A stretch of 64,000 nt of DNA from Winogradskyella psychrotolerans RS-3 (GTDB lineage: Bacteria; Bacteroidota; Bacteroidia; Flavobacteriales; Flavobacteriaceae), in contig NZ_ATMR01000007.1 in NCBI RefSeq assembly GCF_000427335.1, forward strand, positions 1 through 64,000, in the 5' to 3' direction. The position numbers were made by a program, and so were the translations under genes. Positions 10,108-19,038 of this stretch are shown piece after piece (the first letter of the stretch is position 1; each line of letters opens with the position of its first letter). The notes beneath the pieces were generated by a model. It saw only the letters and a program-made list of their open reading frames with translations. It was not told where the DNA came from and ran no database searches.

Positions 10108-11796
10108 ATGAAAAAACATTACTTTATTCTTTTATTATTGTTACCTTTTCTAAGTTTTGCTCAAATTTCAATAACTTCTGGAATTACCCCAGATTTATCT
10201 GCTTATGGAGAAACCACAAACTATCCTGGCGAAGGTGAATATCAAATATTTCTAAGTCCAGATAATCTTTTAGACAAACCTATTTTTGTAGTTGATGGTT
10301 TTGATCCCGGAGATGCAAGAGATATTACTGGCCTATATAACTCATTAGACTTTGTAGGAACAGCAGGAAGTCAAAATTTAGCTGATTTGGTACGTGATGA
10401 AGGTTTTGACGTTATCATTTTAAACTTTCCTACATACACAAGGACCGCTGATGATGCAACTGTAGATGGAGGAGCTGATTTTATGGAACGAAATGCCATG
10501 ATATTAGTAGAGCTTCTCGAAACTATAAACGCAGGTAAAGCTGGAAACAGCCCAGAACAAAATGTAATTATTGGCCCAAGCATGGGTGGAGTAATTGCGC
10601 GTTATGCATTAAATTACATGGAAGCAAATTCAATAGATGCAGATACCAGACTTTACATCTCTTTTGATTCGCCTCATCATGGAGCAAATGTCCCAATTGG
10701 TTTACAACATCAATTAAACTTTTTAGCCAATAATGACACCAATGCAGTTGCAGAAGTACAACCTTTAATTAATGGACTATTAAAATCCGCAGCAGCAAGA
10801 CAATTATTAACCGATCATTTAGAAGCCCATTTATCTGGAGCGGATTTAGTATCGTTTGATCCAGCACTTAAATTACCCGTAGCACATCCGTTTAGAGGTA
10901 TATTTGAAACTAATATAAATGCATTAACTCCAACAGGATTTCCAGAGATGACAAGAAACGTCTCTATAATTAATGGAAGTGGCATTAATAATACATATTT
11001 CGCAGTAGGGAATTCTGGCCCAACGGTTACCAATAACTATCCCGTATTAAGCACCACGCTAAGTGTTCCTTTTTCTATTTTCACAGCTAACATTATAATT
11101 GATGTAAATTTCACTCCAGAGGCAGGAGAAACAAATACTGTAAGTAGTATTTCAATAGAATTATTTGGATCTGAAATTGAAGGCTCTGAAGCAGAAAGTG
11201 AATCTTTTAGTTATTCTGATGGTGTAGATGCTGCGCCAGGAGGTTTATTTGATTTATTTGGATTCACTGATGAGTTAGGATCAGAAGGAGGAGTTGCCGG
11301 CGATTTTGTAAATGCCCTCGCTATCGATAAATTTAATTTTATCCCTTCAGTTAGTGCTTTAGCAGTAGCATTTGCAAATGATGAAATAAATTGGAACCAC
11401 ACCATAGATCTAGAGGGTTCTAACCCAACAACCAATACACCTTTCGCCAATACATTTACCCCAAATGATAATGAACCACATGTTCAGCTGACCGAAGCCA
11501 ATGTCGCTTTTGCTTTAGACGAAATATTAAATATACCATTACGCATTTCTGATTCAGAATTATACTCCGTAAAACTAGAGAAGAATCCTATTAAAAATGA
11601 ATTAGTACTTCTTTCTAATCTAAATAGTAAAGCCTCTATTTTAATCAGTGACTTAACAGGAAAAATTGTTTACAATTCCTCTCAAGAATTAACAGGCAGA
11701 GATGCTATAACAATTAATTTAAACTCAGGATTTTACATTTTAAATATCACTAGTGAAGTTAGTACGTTTACAACCCGATTTATAGTCAGCAAATAA
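10108..11796 (+). CDS. secreted alpha/beta-hydrolase (lipase/esterase-like) with T9SS sorting tail
   Basis: The 562 residues begin with a clear signal peptide (MKKHYFILLLLLPFLSFAQ). An alpha/beta-hydrolase domain follows, with the nucleophile elbow GPSMGGV (GxSxG form, Ser near residue 155) and an upstream strand reading DVIILNFPTYT. SPHHGANVPIG just after it resembles the lipase and PGAP1-like DSPHHG pattern. The last 80 or so residues look like a type A T9SS C-terminal domain, with LISDLTGKIVYN and LNSGFYILNI and an ending in FIVSK. It is probably secreted through the type IX system and anchored or released. The substrate is unknown. It is monocistronic and ends at a strong bidirectional terminator. 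Confidence 0.82.
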   Translation: MKKHYFILLLLLPFLSFAQISITSGITPDLSAYGETTNYPGEGEYQIFLSPDNLLDKPIFVVDGFDPGDARDITGLYNSLDFVGTAGSQNLADLVRDEGFDVIILNFPTYTRTADDATVDGGADFMERNAMILVELLETINAGKAGNSPEQNVIIGPSMGGVIARYALNYMEANSIDADTRLYISFDSPHHGANVPIGLQHQLNFLANNDTNAVAEVQPLINGLLKSAAARQLLTDHLEAHLSGADLVSFDPALKLPVAHPFRGIFETNINALTPTGFPEMTRNVSIINGSGINNTYFAVGNSGPTVTNNYPVLSTTLSVPFSIFTANIIIDVNFTPEAGETNTVSSISIELFGSEIEGSEAESESFSYSDGVDAAPGGLFDLFGFTDELGSEGGVAGDFVNALAIDKFNFIPSVSALAVAFANDEINWNHTIDLEGSNPTTNTPFANTFTPNDNEPHVQLTEANVAFALDEILNIPLRISDSELYSVKLEKNPIKNELVLLSNLNSKASILISDLTGKIVYNSSQELTGRDAITINLNSGFYILNITSEVSTFTTRFIVSK

Positions 11797-11812
11797 AATT
11801 CATATTTCTACT

Positions 11813-11850
11813 AAAAAAGACCGTTTAAATAAGTTTAAACGGTCTTTTTT
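11813..11850. terminator. bidirectional intrinsic terminator
   Basis: A perfect 17-base-pair inverted repeat (11813-11829 with 11834-11850) with a 4-base loop, flanked by A-runs and T-runs on opposite sides. It can therefore serve the lipase-like gene on the plus strand and the convergent repeat-protein gene on the minus strand. Confidence 0.88.
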
Positions 11851-11868
11851 TGTGCTCTACAAACTATA

Positions 11869-14437
11869 TTAGTATAATGACTCTGGGTGCAGGTAATCGA
11901 TGTAGATATTTAATTTATCAATGTATTTCATGCCATAACCTTCTTCCACTTTTTCTTCAGCGTAAAAGAGCGTTTCTTCTTTTTCGCCTACTAAAGTTAA
12001 TTGTACGATATCCTCTTTTCGTTTTAAGATAATATAGGCCACCCTATTATCATATAAACTATGGGCTGATAAATAAATGACACCCGATTCTAATTTATAG
12101 TTTTTTACGACACCACGATGTTGTTCTTTACCGTTTTTATCATAACGAATGACTTCACCATCAATATAATTTTCATTTAAAGAATATTGCAATCGCTTAT
12201 GATTAGAATCTATATGATATGCTATAGTTTCAGTAACCTCACCATTCTTATAGGTTGACACATTTTTACCATGAAGATCATGAGAAATACGTTTCGTGAT
12301 GAGCCCATTTTTATAAATTTCTTGAGTAGACTTACTATTATAACCTACAGGCAGCACCTTAGTGCCTTCAAAAGGCTTTCCGTCTTTATATATGATGCTA
12401 GAGACCTCTTTTCCGTCTTCGTTATAATTGATAGATTTCCCCTCTAAAATATCATTCTTATAAGTGCTTGTAAATTGTAATAGACCAGACTGATTGTAAA
12501 GATTAAAGGTGCCTTCTTTTTTATCATTCACATAGTGCCCCTCTTCTAGAACAATTTCGTGATTATAATTAAACTTCTTATAAGCTCCATTACGTTTTCC
12601 TTCTTTTACAGTGTACATAACTCTTGAGGCCATATCGTACATTTCACCATCCCAGGGTAATTTGTTTTTAAAATTAACTTTAGCTAAGACCTCTCCATAC
12701 TTGTCAAAGAACGTAGCACAACAGTTAACATCAACGTCTTCGATTAACACGGGATCTATAATGCCATAAGCTCTTCCCACACCATAATCAAACCGTTTTG
12801 ACGCCACTAAATCACCATTTTTTTCCTCTTTAATAAACCTTATTTCATCTGAGAGATTGAAAAAATTCATATAATTTACCATGTTTTTTATCATAATCGT
12901 AAGTACCTATTAATTCGTTTTTGTCATTGTAAAATTTCCCTAATGTTTTATCATAATCCGTGTATGTGATATCGCTTTGTCTAGCCCCATTACTGTAATA
13001 GTTAACCTCTCTCGTTTTACTATATTGATCAATATTATAGTATTCGGTGACCTTAAAATCAACCAAATTATCTTTACCCACTAATTTCGTTATAAATTTA
13101 GTCCGCTCAATAACGTTACCATCTTTGTAGGTTTCAATATTTGAAATTTTAGAATCGTAGCCAATTTCGTAACGTGTACCATTTAAAGGTTGCGCATATC
13201 TATTTTTATACTCCACTTTTAAGATTCCCATTACAACACCTTCTTTATTATAATAGACCTCTTCTTCTTTATTCTTTTTACTAAAGAGAATATTAGTATC
13301 CGTATAATATTTTAGCTCCTCTATAAGTTCCCCTTCTTTGTAAGTTGATGTTTTGTTTCCACTAATTTCCACACCATTATATGGGTAATAGCTTTTATAA
13401 ACCATCCGAGACAATTCATTGCCTGTGTGATCATAACTAACTTGAAGCTCTTTAATGTTGTTAGTATATGTTGTTAGAGATTTTATCTTACCGCCATCAT
13501 AGTATAGCTCTTCTTTTTCAAGTAGACCATTATTGTAGGTTCTAGAAGACAAAATTTGCCCCATGACCTCTTCCTTATAACTGTACGAAAACACAATTTC
13601 GGTGCCTTCCATAGGTTTTAAATAGTCATTATAAAGATTGTAAGTAACACTCCCTATTTCGGTTCCATCCTCAGTAAAATAAGTCTTTTTATATTCTGGT
13701 TCAGTTTGGAATTTTGTCCGAATCTGACCATTAGGATAATAATCCTCATGACCTAACAACCTCTCAAACGGATAATAGTTAATCTGCTTAATTCTCATGG
13801 GACCGAAATAATAAAACACTTCAACACCTTTACGAAATCCATTATTTAGGGTGTTGATTTCACCAATGGCATCCCCTTTTTTATCATAATATTTCGTTCG
13901 GAAATGACCTTTTTTAAGAGTTCTGAAACTTTCGTAACGAATTCCGTTGATATCATTTCCGTATATAACTTCTTTAACGGTATCGTTTTTAACTTCTGTA
14001 TATATGTGATTACTTGATTGATTATGATTCTGAGCTCCTGATTTAATATGACCATTTTTATAAATAGCAGTCAATTTCTTGTCATTTAAAAAGGTAATAA
14101 ACTCTCCATCTAATCTGTTTTTGGTGTAATTACCTTGTTGGTATAACTTGCCGTCTTCCGTAAACCAGCTCAATTTTTCTACCCAAAAATCCTTGTCTTC
14201 ATACTTAGACAATCCGCTCATTTGTTTTTGCCCTGATATGTAATAATCTTCAATTCTAAATAGATCTCCTTCCTTTTTTACTGGTGCTCTAAAAAAAGCA
14301 GCACTATCTTTTATGGTTTGCTTCCAAGATATAGTGTAATAAATAGTGTCTTGTTGCGCCTCCAAATTTAAAGGCATAAAGAAAAGGCTGACCATAAATA
14401 GAAGTACAGCAGTTTTAATAGAATTTGATAAAATCAT
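11869..14437 (-). CDS. large secreted YwqK/MORN-like repeat protein (frame broken by one base)
   Basis: A repeat protein with an N-terminal signal peptide (MILSNSIKTAVLLFMVSLFF..., ATG at 14437). The reading frame could be extended upstream to 14512, but that would bury the signal peptide. The body is many imperfect repeats of about 20-40 residues in the style YYPNGQIRTKF, TYKNGEVTETI and NYNEDGKEVSSIIY, as in YwqK/MORN repeat families. The frame breaks at the six-base run 12860-12865. Removing one base joins KLYEFF to NLSDEIRFIKEEKNG and gives 856 codons. Database names for this family often say antitoxin, but no toxin partner is present. A periplasmic or surface structural or binding role is my inference. 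Confidence 0.72.
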
Positions 14438-14605
14438 TGTTGAATAATTTTTAAAATGATATAGATATAATTCAAAAAATACATCTATTTGAGTAACGTA
14501 TTTCAGCGTCATAAATTTTTAGCTTGTGAAATTTTCAATACTAAACATAGGTCAACAGCCTATTTCTAAAAGTAGTATTTAGACAACTCCAAAAATATCT
14601 ACTTA

Positions 14606-15235
14606 TTAAGCTTTAAATTTTAATGGTAAATGAATCACTTTTTTGGTTTCAAAAAACGACTCTTCAAAATAATCGGAAAGTAAGAATGCTTTCACCGTTT
14701 TATATTGCTTTAATTCCTCTGTTAAATCACCACCTTTTAAATAAAGGATACCATTTTTTAACTCATTTTTCTGAGTACGGGCTACTTTTCCTTTTACCCA
14801 AGTTGTGAATTCTGGCATCGTCGTTACAGCTCTACTTACAATAAAATCGTAAGTTTCATCAATAGCTTCTACTCTACTATGCGTTGTTTTTATATTGGTG
14901 AGTTCTAATGCTTCAGCAACTGCATTAATAACTTTTAGCTTTTTATTGATGCTATCCACCAAATGAAATTGACATTCTGGAAACAAAATCGCTAAAGGCA
15001 CACCCGGAAATCCTCCTCCTGTACCTACATCTAAGATTGAAGAACCTGGTGCAAAGTTGATCACTTTAGCAATACCTAAAGAATGTAAGACATGTCTTAA
15101 ATATAACTCATCAATATCTTTACGAGAAATCACGTTGATTTTACTGTTCCAATCTTTATATAACGCTTCTAAAGCTTCAAATTGTTGAATTTGAGTTTCA
15201 GTTAAATTTGGGAAGTATTTTAAGATCAATTCCAT
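14606..15235 (-). CDS. rsmG: 16S rRNA (guanine-527-N7)-methyltransferase
   Basis: This methyltransferase modifies G527 of 16S rRNA using S-adenosylmethionine. The 209 residues have the SAM-binding signature ILDVGTGGGFPGVPLAILFP and the RsmG-typical NVISRKDIDELYLRHVLHSL. I chose the ATG at 15235 (MELILKYFPNL). The frame extends to 15253 only through a TTG, and known RsmG proteins start near this point. It is divergent from the desaturase and 168 bases from the repeat-protein ATG, so probably a separate unit. Confidence 0.95.
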   Translation of the reverse strand: MELILKYFPNLTETQIQQFEALEALYKDWNSKINVISRKDIDELYLRHVLHSLGIAKVINFAPGSSILDVGTGGGFPGVPLAILFPECQFHLVDSINKKLKVINAVAEALELTNIKTTHSRVEAIDETYDFIVSRAVTTMPEFTTWVKGKVARTQKNELKNGILYLKGGDLTEELKQYKTVKAFLLSDYFEESFFETKKVIHLPLKFKA

Positions 15236-15299
15236 TTTTAAAAATTTTAGCAAAAATACTTAATTTTAATCTGCATAATTTAACGTTCGTCGAATAAGG

Positions 15300-15326
15300 T
15301 TGCTTTTTATTTATTAACTATCTTTG
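15300..15326 (+). promoter_or_regulatory. predicted promoter of the desaturase gene
   Basis: TATCTTTG at 15319-15326 matches the -7 consensus TAnnTTTG, with a TTG 16 bases before it (15300-15302) as a candidate -33 element. Confidence 0.5.
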
Positions 15327-15380
15327 CATTGTTATAATGATTTCTAATCCCTAACGTTATAATATAAAAAAACTGATTAA

Positions 15381-16478
15381 ATGGCACAACAAACCGTAAA
15401 ATTCTCTCGAACGGATTCTGCAAAGTTCTTCAGAACACTTAACAAACGCGTTAATAGTTACTTCAAAGACAATAATATTAAAAAAACAGGAAACTGGAAA
15501 CTATACACAAAGGCTATAATAATGTTTACATTATTACTTGGACCATTAGTAGTATTATTAACGGTTGACAACATACCCGTATGGCTTCAAATTATATCGA
15601 TGATGATTATTGGTGTTGGCATGGCAGGTGTAGGCATGAACGTTATGCACGATGCCAACCATGGTTCCTTTTCTAGTAAAGAATGGGTCAACAAATTGAT
15701 GGGAAGCAGCATTCATATATTAGCTGGTAACGATTATAATTGGAAAGTACAACACAATGTACTGCACCATACCTATACCAATATTCAAGGCCATGATGAA
15801 GACATTGATGCCGGACGAATTATTCGTTTCTCTAAGCACTCTAAATGGTTAAAGATTCATAAGTACCAAAAATATTATGCCTTCTTATTATATGGTTTAT
15901 TAACTGTGAATTGGGCAATTACAACAGATTTTAAGCAAACGTACCAATACCTTAAAAGAAAATTATCTTATGGTGAATTTCCAAATCCTGCGACACAATG
16001 GACGAAGTTAATTATTGGTAAGATTTTATACTATTCTATTTGGGTTGTTTTACCATTGGTTCTAGGTTATGCTTGGTGGCAAGTTTTAATCGGATTTTTA
16101 ATTATGCATTATACAGCTGGTATGATTCTAAGTGTTGTTTTTCAATTAGCACACGTTATGCCAAATACAGATATGCCTATACCAGACGAAAATGGTAACA
16201 TGAAGAATACTTGGGCAATTCACCAATTATTTACAACATCTAATTTTTCACCTAAAAGTTGGATTGTAGAGTTTTACACTGGAGGTTTAAACAGACAAGT
16301 TGAACATCATTTGTTTTCAAACATTAGTCATGTTCACTATAAAAATATAGCAGATATCGTAAGAGAAACGGCACATGAATTTAGTTTACCTTACAACGAA
16401 TACAATTCTATTTGGAAAGCTATTTCCGAGCATTATCAACAACTAAAAGAATTAGGTAGAAAGCCGAGTATGGCATAA
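15381..16478 (+). CDS. membrane fatty acid desaturase (front-end acyl-CoA/acyl-lipid type)
   Basis: This enzyme introduces a double bond into membrane acyl chains by a di-iron mechanism. All three histidine boxes are present: HDANHG (near residue 90), HNVLHHTYTN (near residue 125) and QVEHHLFSNISHVHY (near residue 303). The QxxHH third box is the front-end desaturase form. No cytochrome b5 domain is fused. Hydrophobic helices flank the boxes as expected. The 365-residue length is normal. The aminotransferase follows after 32 bases. A role in membrane fluidity at low temperature is an inference from the family. Confidence 0.9.
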   Translation: MAQQTVKFSRTDSAKFFRTLNKRVNSYFKDNNIKKTGNWKLYTKAIIMFTLLLGPLVVLLTVDNIPVWLQIISMMIIGVGMAGVGMNVMHDANHGSFSSKEWVNKLMGSSIHILAGNDYNWKVQHNVLHHTYTNIQGHDEDIDAGRIIRFSKHSKWLKIHKYQKYYAFLLYGLLTVNWAITTDFKQTYQYLKRKLSYGEFPNPATQWTKLIIGKILYYSIWVVLPLVLGYAWWQVLIGFLIMHYTAGMILSVVFQLAHVMPNTDMPIPDENGNMKNTWAIHQLFTTSNFSPKSWIVEFYTGGLNRQVEHHLFSNISHVHYKNIADIVRETAHEFSLPYNEYNSIWKAISEHYQQLKELGRKPSMA

Positions 16479-16510
16479 TATAAGTTCCAGTTTTAAAACA
16501 ACCAACCACA

Positions 16511-17695
16511 ATGAATCAACTATCGGATAGAATTAATAATCTAGCCACCTCAGCTACACTTGCTATGGCAGCAAAAGCTAGAGAACTTAGAGCAGAAGGA
16601 AAAGACATTATTGGATTAAGTTTGGGAGAACCAGACTTTAATACACCTGATTTTATTAAAGATGCTGCGATTGAAGCTATAAATCAAAACTATAATAGCT
16701 ATTCTCCTGTAGATGGTTATGTAGAATTGAAAGAAGCCATTATAACAAAATTTAAACGCGATAATAACCTCAACTATACGTTACCACAAGTTGTAGTTTC
16801 TACTGGAGCAAAACAGTCATTAGCTAATATTGCTGCTGTTATGCTTAATCCTGGAGATGAAGTTATTTTACCTTGTCCGTATTGGGTAAGTTATAGTGAT
16901 ATTGTAAAGTTGAGCGATGGAGTTCCTGTAGAAGTTCAAACCTCAATTGAGAATGATTTTAAAATGACGGCCGAACAATTAGAAGCTGCCATTACACCAA
17001 AAACTAAAATGATTTGGTACAGTTCTCCTTGTAACCCAAGTGGATCAGTTTACAGTAAAGCTGAATTAAGAGCTTTGGCTGACGTCCTTAAAAAGTATCC
17101 AAATATTTATATCGTTTCAGACGAAATATATGAACATATTAATTTTAAAGGAGGTCATTTTAGTATGGCTGAATTTGATGATATGTACGACAGAACTATA
17201 ACTGTGAATGGAGTGTCTAAAGCATTTGCCATGACAGGTTGGAGAATTGGTTACATCGGAGCACCAGATTGGATCGCTAGAGCATGTAACAAGATGCAGG
17301 GTCAAATTACGAGTGGGGCCAATTGTATTGCACAGCGTGCAGTGATTACGGCTTTAGAAGCAGATCCATCAAGTATTAAGTATATGGTTGATGAGTTTAA
17401 AGAAAGACGTTCACTTATATTGAATTTATTGAGCGAAATCGACGGTTTTAAAACCAATGAGCCAGAAGGAGCATTTTATGTATTCCCTAATATTTCTTCA
17501 TACTTTGGAAAGACCATTAAAGGAAAAACAATAAATAACGCCTCTGATTTTTCTCTGTTTTTACTTGAGGAAGCTTTAGTTGCCACTGTTACAGGTGAAG
17601 CTTTTGGAAATAAGGATTGTATTCGAATTTCTTATGCAGCATCACAAAAAGATATAACGGAAGCCATAAGACGTATTAAAACTGCGTTGAGTTAA
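16511..17695 (+). CDS. class I pyridoxal-phosphate aminotransferase (aspartate aminotransferase-like)
   Basis: A fold-type I PLP enzyme of 394 residues. Visible features are GLSLGEPDFNTPDFI (N-terminal substrate loop), STGAKQSLAN, YSSPCNPSGSVY, SDEIYEHINF and NGVSKAFAMTGWRIGY, whose Lys forms the PLP Schiff base. Closest in pattern are bacterial aspartate/prephenate aminotransferases of the 1-beta group, but sequence alone does not settle the amino-group donor. It lies 32 bases after the desaturase, so is possibly cotranscribed, and ends in a strong terminator. Confidence 0.92.
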   Translation: MNQLSDRINNLATSATLAMAAKARELRAEGKDIIGLSLGEPDFNTPDFIKDAAIEAINQNYNSYSPVDGYVELKEAIITKFKRDNNLNYTLPQVVVSTGAKQSLANIAAVMLNPGDEVILPCPYWVSYSDIVKLSDGVPVEVQTSIENDFKMTAEQLEAAITPKTKMIWYSSPCNPSGSVYSKAELRALADVLKKYPNIYIVSDEIYEHINFKGGHFSMAEFDDMYDRTITVNGVSKAFAMTGWRIGYIGAPDWIARACNKMQGQITSGANCIAQRAVITALEADPSSIKYMVDEFKERRSLILNLLSEIDGFKTNEPEGAFYVFPNISSYFGKTIKGKTINNASDFSLFLLEEALVATVTGEAFGNKDCIRISYAASQKDITEAIRRIKTALS

Positions 17696-17717
17696 ACATA
17701 TAGCAAACTATTTTAAT

Positions 17718-17756
17718 AAAAAAGTTGTAACATTAAATGTTACAACTTTTTTTATG
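17718..17756 (+). terminator. intrinsic terminator after the aminotransferase gene
   Basis: A perfect 16-base-pair stem (17718-17733 with 17737-17752) with a 3-base loop and a T-run. The A-run on the left arm means it could also act on the minus strand for the small gene at 17820. Confidence 0.85.
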
Positions 17757-17819
17757 CATTTTTTTTTAACTAAAACGTTTTATAAAATAAAAACGTAAAG
17801 AAAAAAGGTTCGATAATCT

Positions 17820-18074
17820 TTAAACACAAGCCACAAGAGCAACACTCGCAAATACCGATACTTTTAATACCATGGAAGTTGCATGACTAGTATTGCACAT
17901 TTTGGGTGATTTAGCACGTTGTTTAATACCAAACAAGGATTTTTTACTTGCCCTTTTGAAATTAGATTTCACAGTGCGTTTATAATCGGAATTTAATAAA
18001 CCTTTAGTTGTAAAATGTGAACGCTTCGCGTGTACTGTTTTATCTTCCATATCATTTGTCTTTCTTGATTTCAT
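17820..18074 (-). CDS. small basic protein with C-terminal membrane helix, paralogue A
   Basis: An 84-residue protein that I do not recognise. It is strongly basic up to about residue 62 and then has a hydrophobic segment (ATSMVLKVSVFASVALVACV) to the end, so it may be tail-anchored. Its core, SHFTTKGLLNSDYKRTVK then KSLFGIKQRAKS, is shared with the gene at 18626-18874. Using the ATG at 18074 puts 18 residues before SHFTT, exactly as in that paralogue, which supports both starts. An internal ATG at residue 9 is possible. It is the last of three small minus-strand genes. Confidence 0.6.
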   Translation of the reverse strand: MKSRKTNDMEDKTVHAKRSHFTTKGLLNSDYKRTVKSNFKRASKKSLFGIKQRAKSPKMCNTSHATSMVLKVSVFASVALVACV

Positions 18075-18254
18075 ATATAAAACTGTTTAAGTAATGAAAC
18101 TATTGTTAATGTTGAAAATACGAAATTATTTATCAAATACTTAAAAAATCGACCAATTATTACCATTTTAAAGCAAAATCAACTCAAAAAGTGAACTAAT
18201 TACATTTTTTCACAATACTCAATACGTATAAAAACTTAAGATACCTTTTTAAGA

Positions 18255-18503
18255 TTAGGACATCACCACCCAAAGCAAACCTCCTAATATTAATAGAGAC
18301 ACTCCGATTACTTTTAACCAAAGTATTTGATTTTCCTTTTTTAATTTATGTCTGATCATTTTTAATTGTTGGGGTGTTGCTTTTGGTAAATCGTATTCAA
18401 CTTTCCTTCTTTTATTATAACCACCAAGCACATTCTTAAACCTATCTCGCTGTGGAAGCTGACTTCGATTATAATTAATGACATTCATTGCGTTAGAAGG
18501 CAT
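18255..18503 (-). CDS. small basic protein with C-terminal membrane helix
   Basis: An unrecognised 82-residue protein. About residues 1-58 are hydrophilic and basic (for example KNVLGGYNKRRKVEYDLP and QLKMIRHKLKKE). The last 24 residues form a strong hydrophobic helix, LWLKVIGVSLLILGGLLWVV. It is not obviously related in sequence to the two paralogues on either side but has the same layout. A second Met at residue 6 is an alternative start. The function is unknown. Confidence 0.6.
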   Translation of the reverse strand: MPSNAMNVINYNRSQLPQRDRFKNVLGGYNKRRKVEYDLPKATPQQLKMIRHKLKKENQILWLKVIGVSLLILGGLLWVVMS

Positions 18504-18625
18504 AATTCTTTAGGTCTTAAATTTAAAAATGAGATATAGTGATTCACATCAACACATAGTAAATATGTGATATAGGTTGTAAAAAGACACGAAACTGTGT
18601 CAGTTAAAAGGATCAATGTCTACGT

Positions 18626-18874
18626 TTAAAATAAAGCGATGAGAAAGGTGGCAAATACAGCTAATTTTAAGATAACAGCTGTATGATTTACCGTATTGAA
18701 TTGAATAGACTTTGAGCGTTGCCTAATTCCAAATACAGATTTTGAAGCTAACGTTTTAAAGTTTTGTTTCACTATGGATTTGTAATTTGAATTTAACAAT
18801 CCTTGAGTTGTAAAATGAGATACCGCAATGGGTTCTGGTACAAATTCTAATGCGGTGTTTAATGCAAATTCCAT
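18626..18874 (-). CDS. small basic protein with C-terminal membrane helix, paralogue B
   Basis: An unrecognised protein of 82 residues from the ATG at 18874 (MEFALNTALEFV). The frame could start at 18919, but equal spacing to the shared core in the paralogue at 17820 favours the internal ATG. The core, SHFTTQGLLNSNYK then KSVFGIRQRSKS, is nearly the same as in paralogue A. A C-terminal hydrophobic segment (VILKLAVFATFLIALF) suggests tail anchoring. Conservation of the core and helix between copies argues that both are real genes. Confidence 0.6.
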   Translation of the reverse strand: MEFALNTALEFVPEPIAVSHFTTQGLLNSNYKSIVKQNFKTLASKSVFGIRQRSKSIQFNTVNHTAVILKLAVFATFLIALF

Positions 18875-19038
18875 GATTGATGATTTTAATTGATTATACA
18901 AATAAGACGTACAATCCATATAAATGTTACAGCTTGTGTTTCAACTATAGCAGGAATTTGAGCTTTACAAACTCACAAAGTATTAGTGAAAATATAGGCT
19001 AGCTATGTTTTGAAAAAATCTTCAAAAAAGTTGAAAAT

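Noticed and set aside
11869-14437. A toxin-antitoxin system based on the YwqK name
   Set aside because: The database label antitoxin for this repeat family is not supported here: there is no adjacent toxin gene and the protein has a signal peptide.
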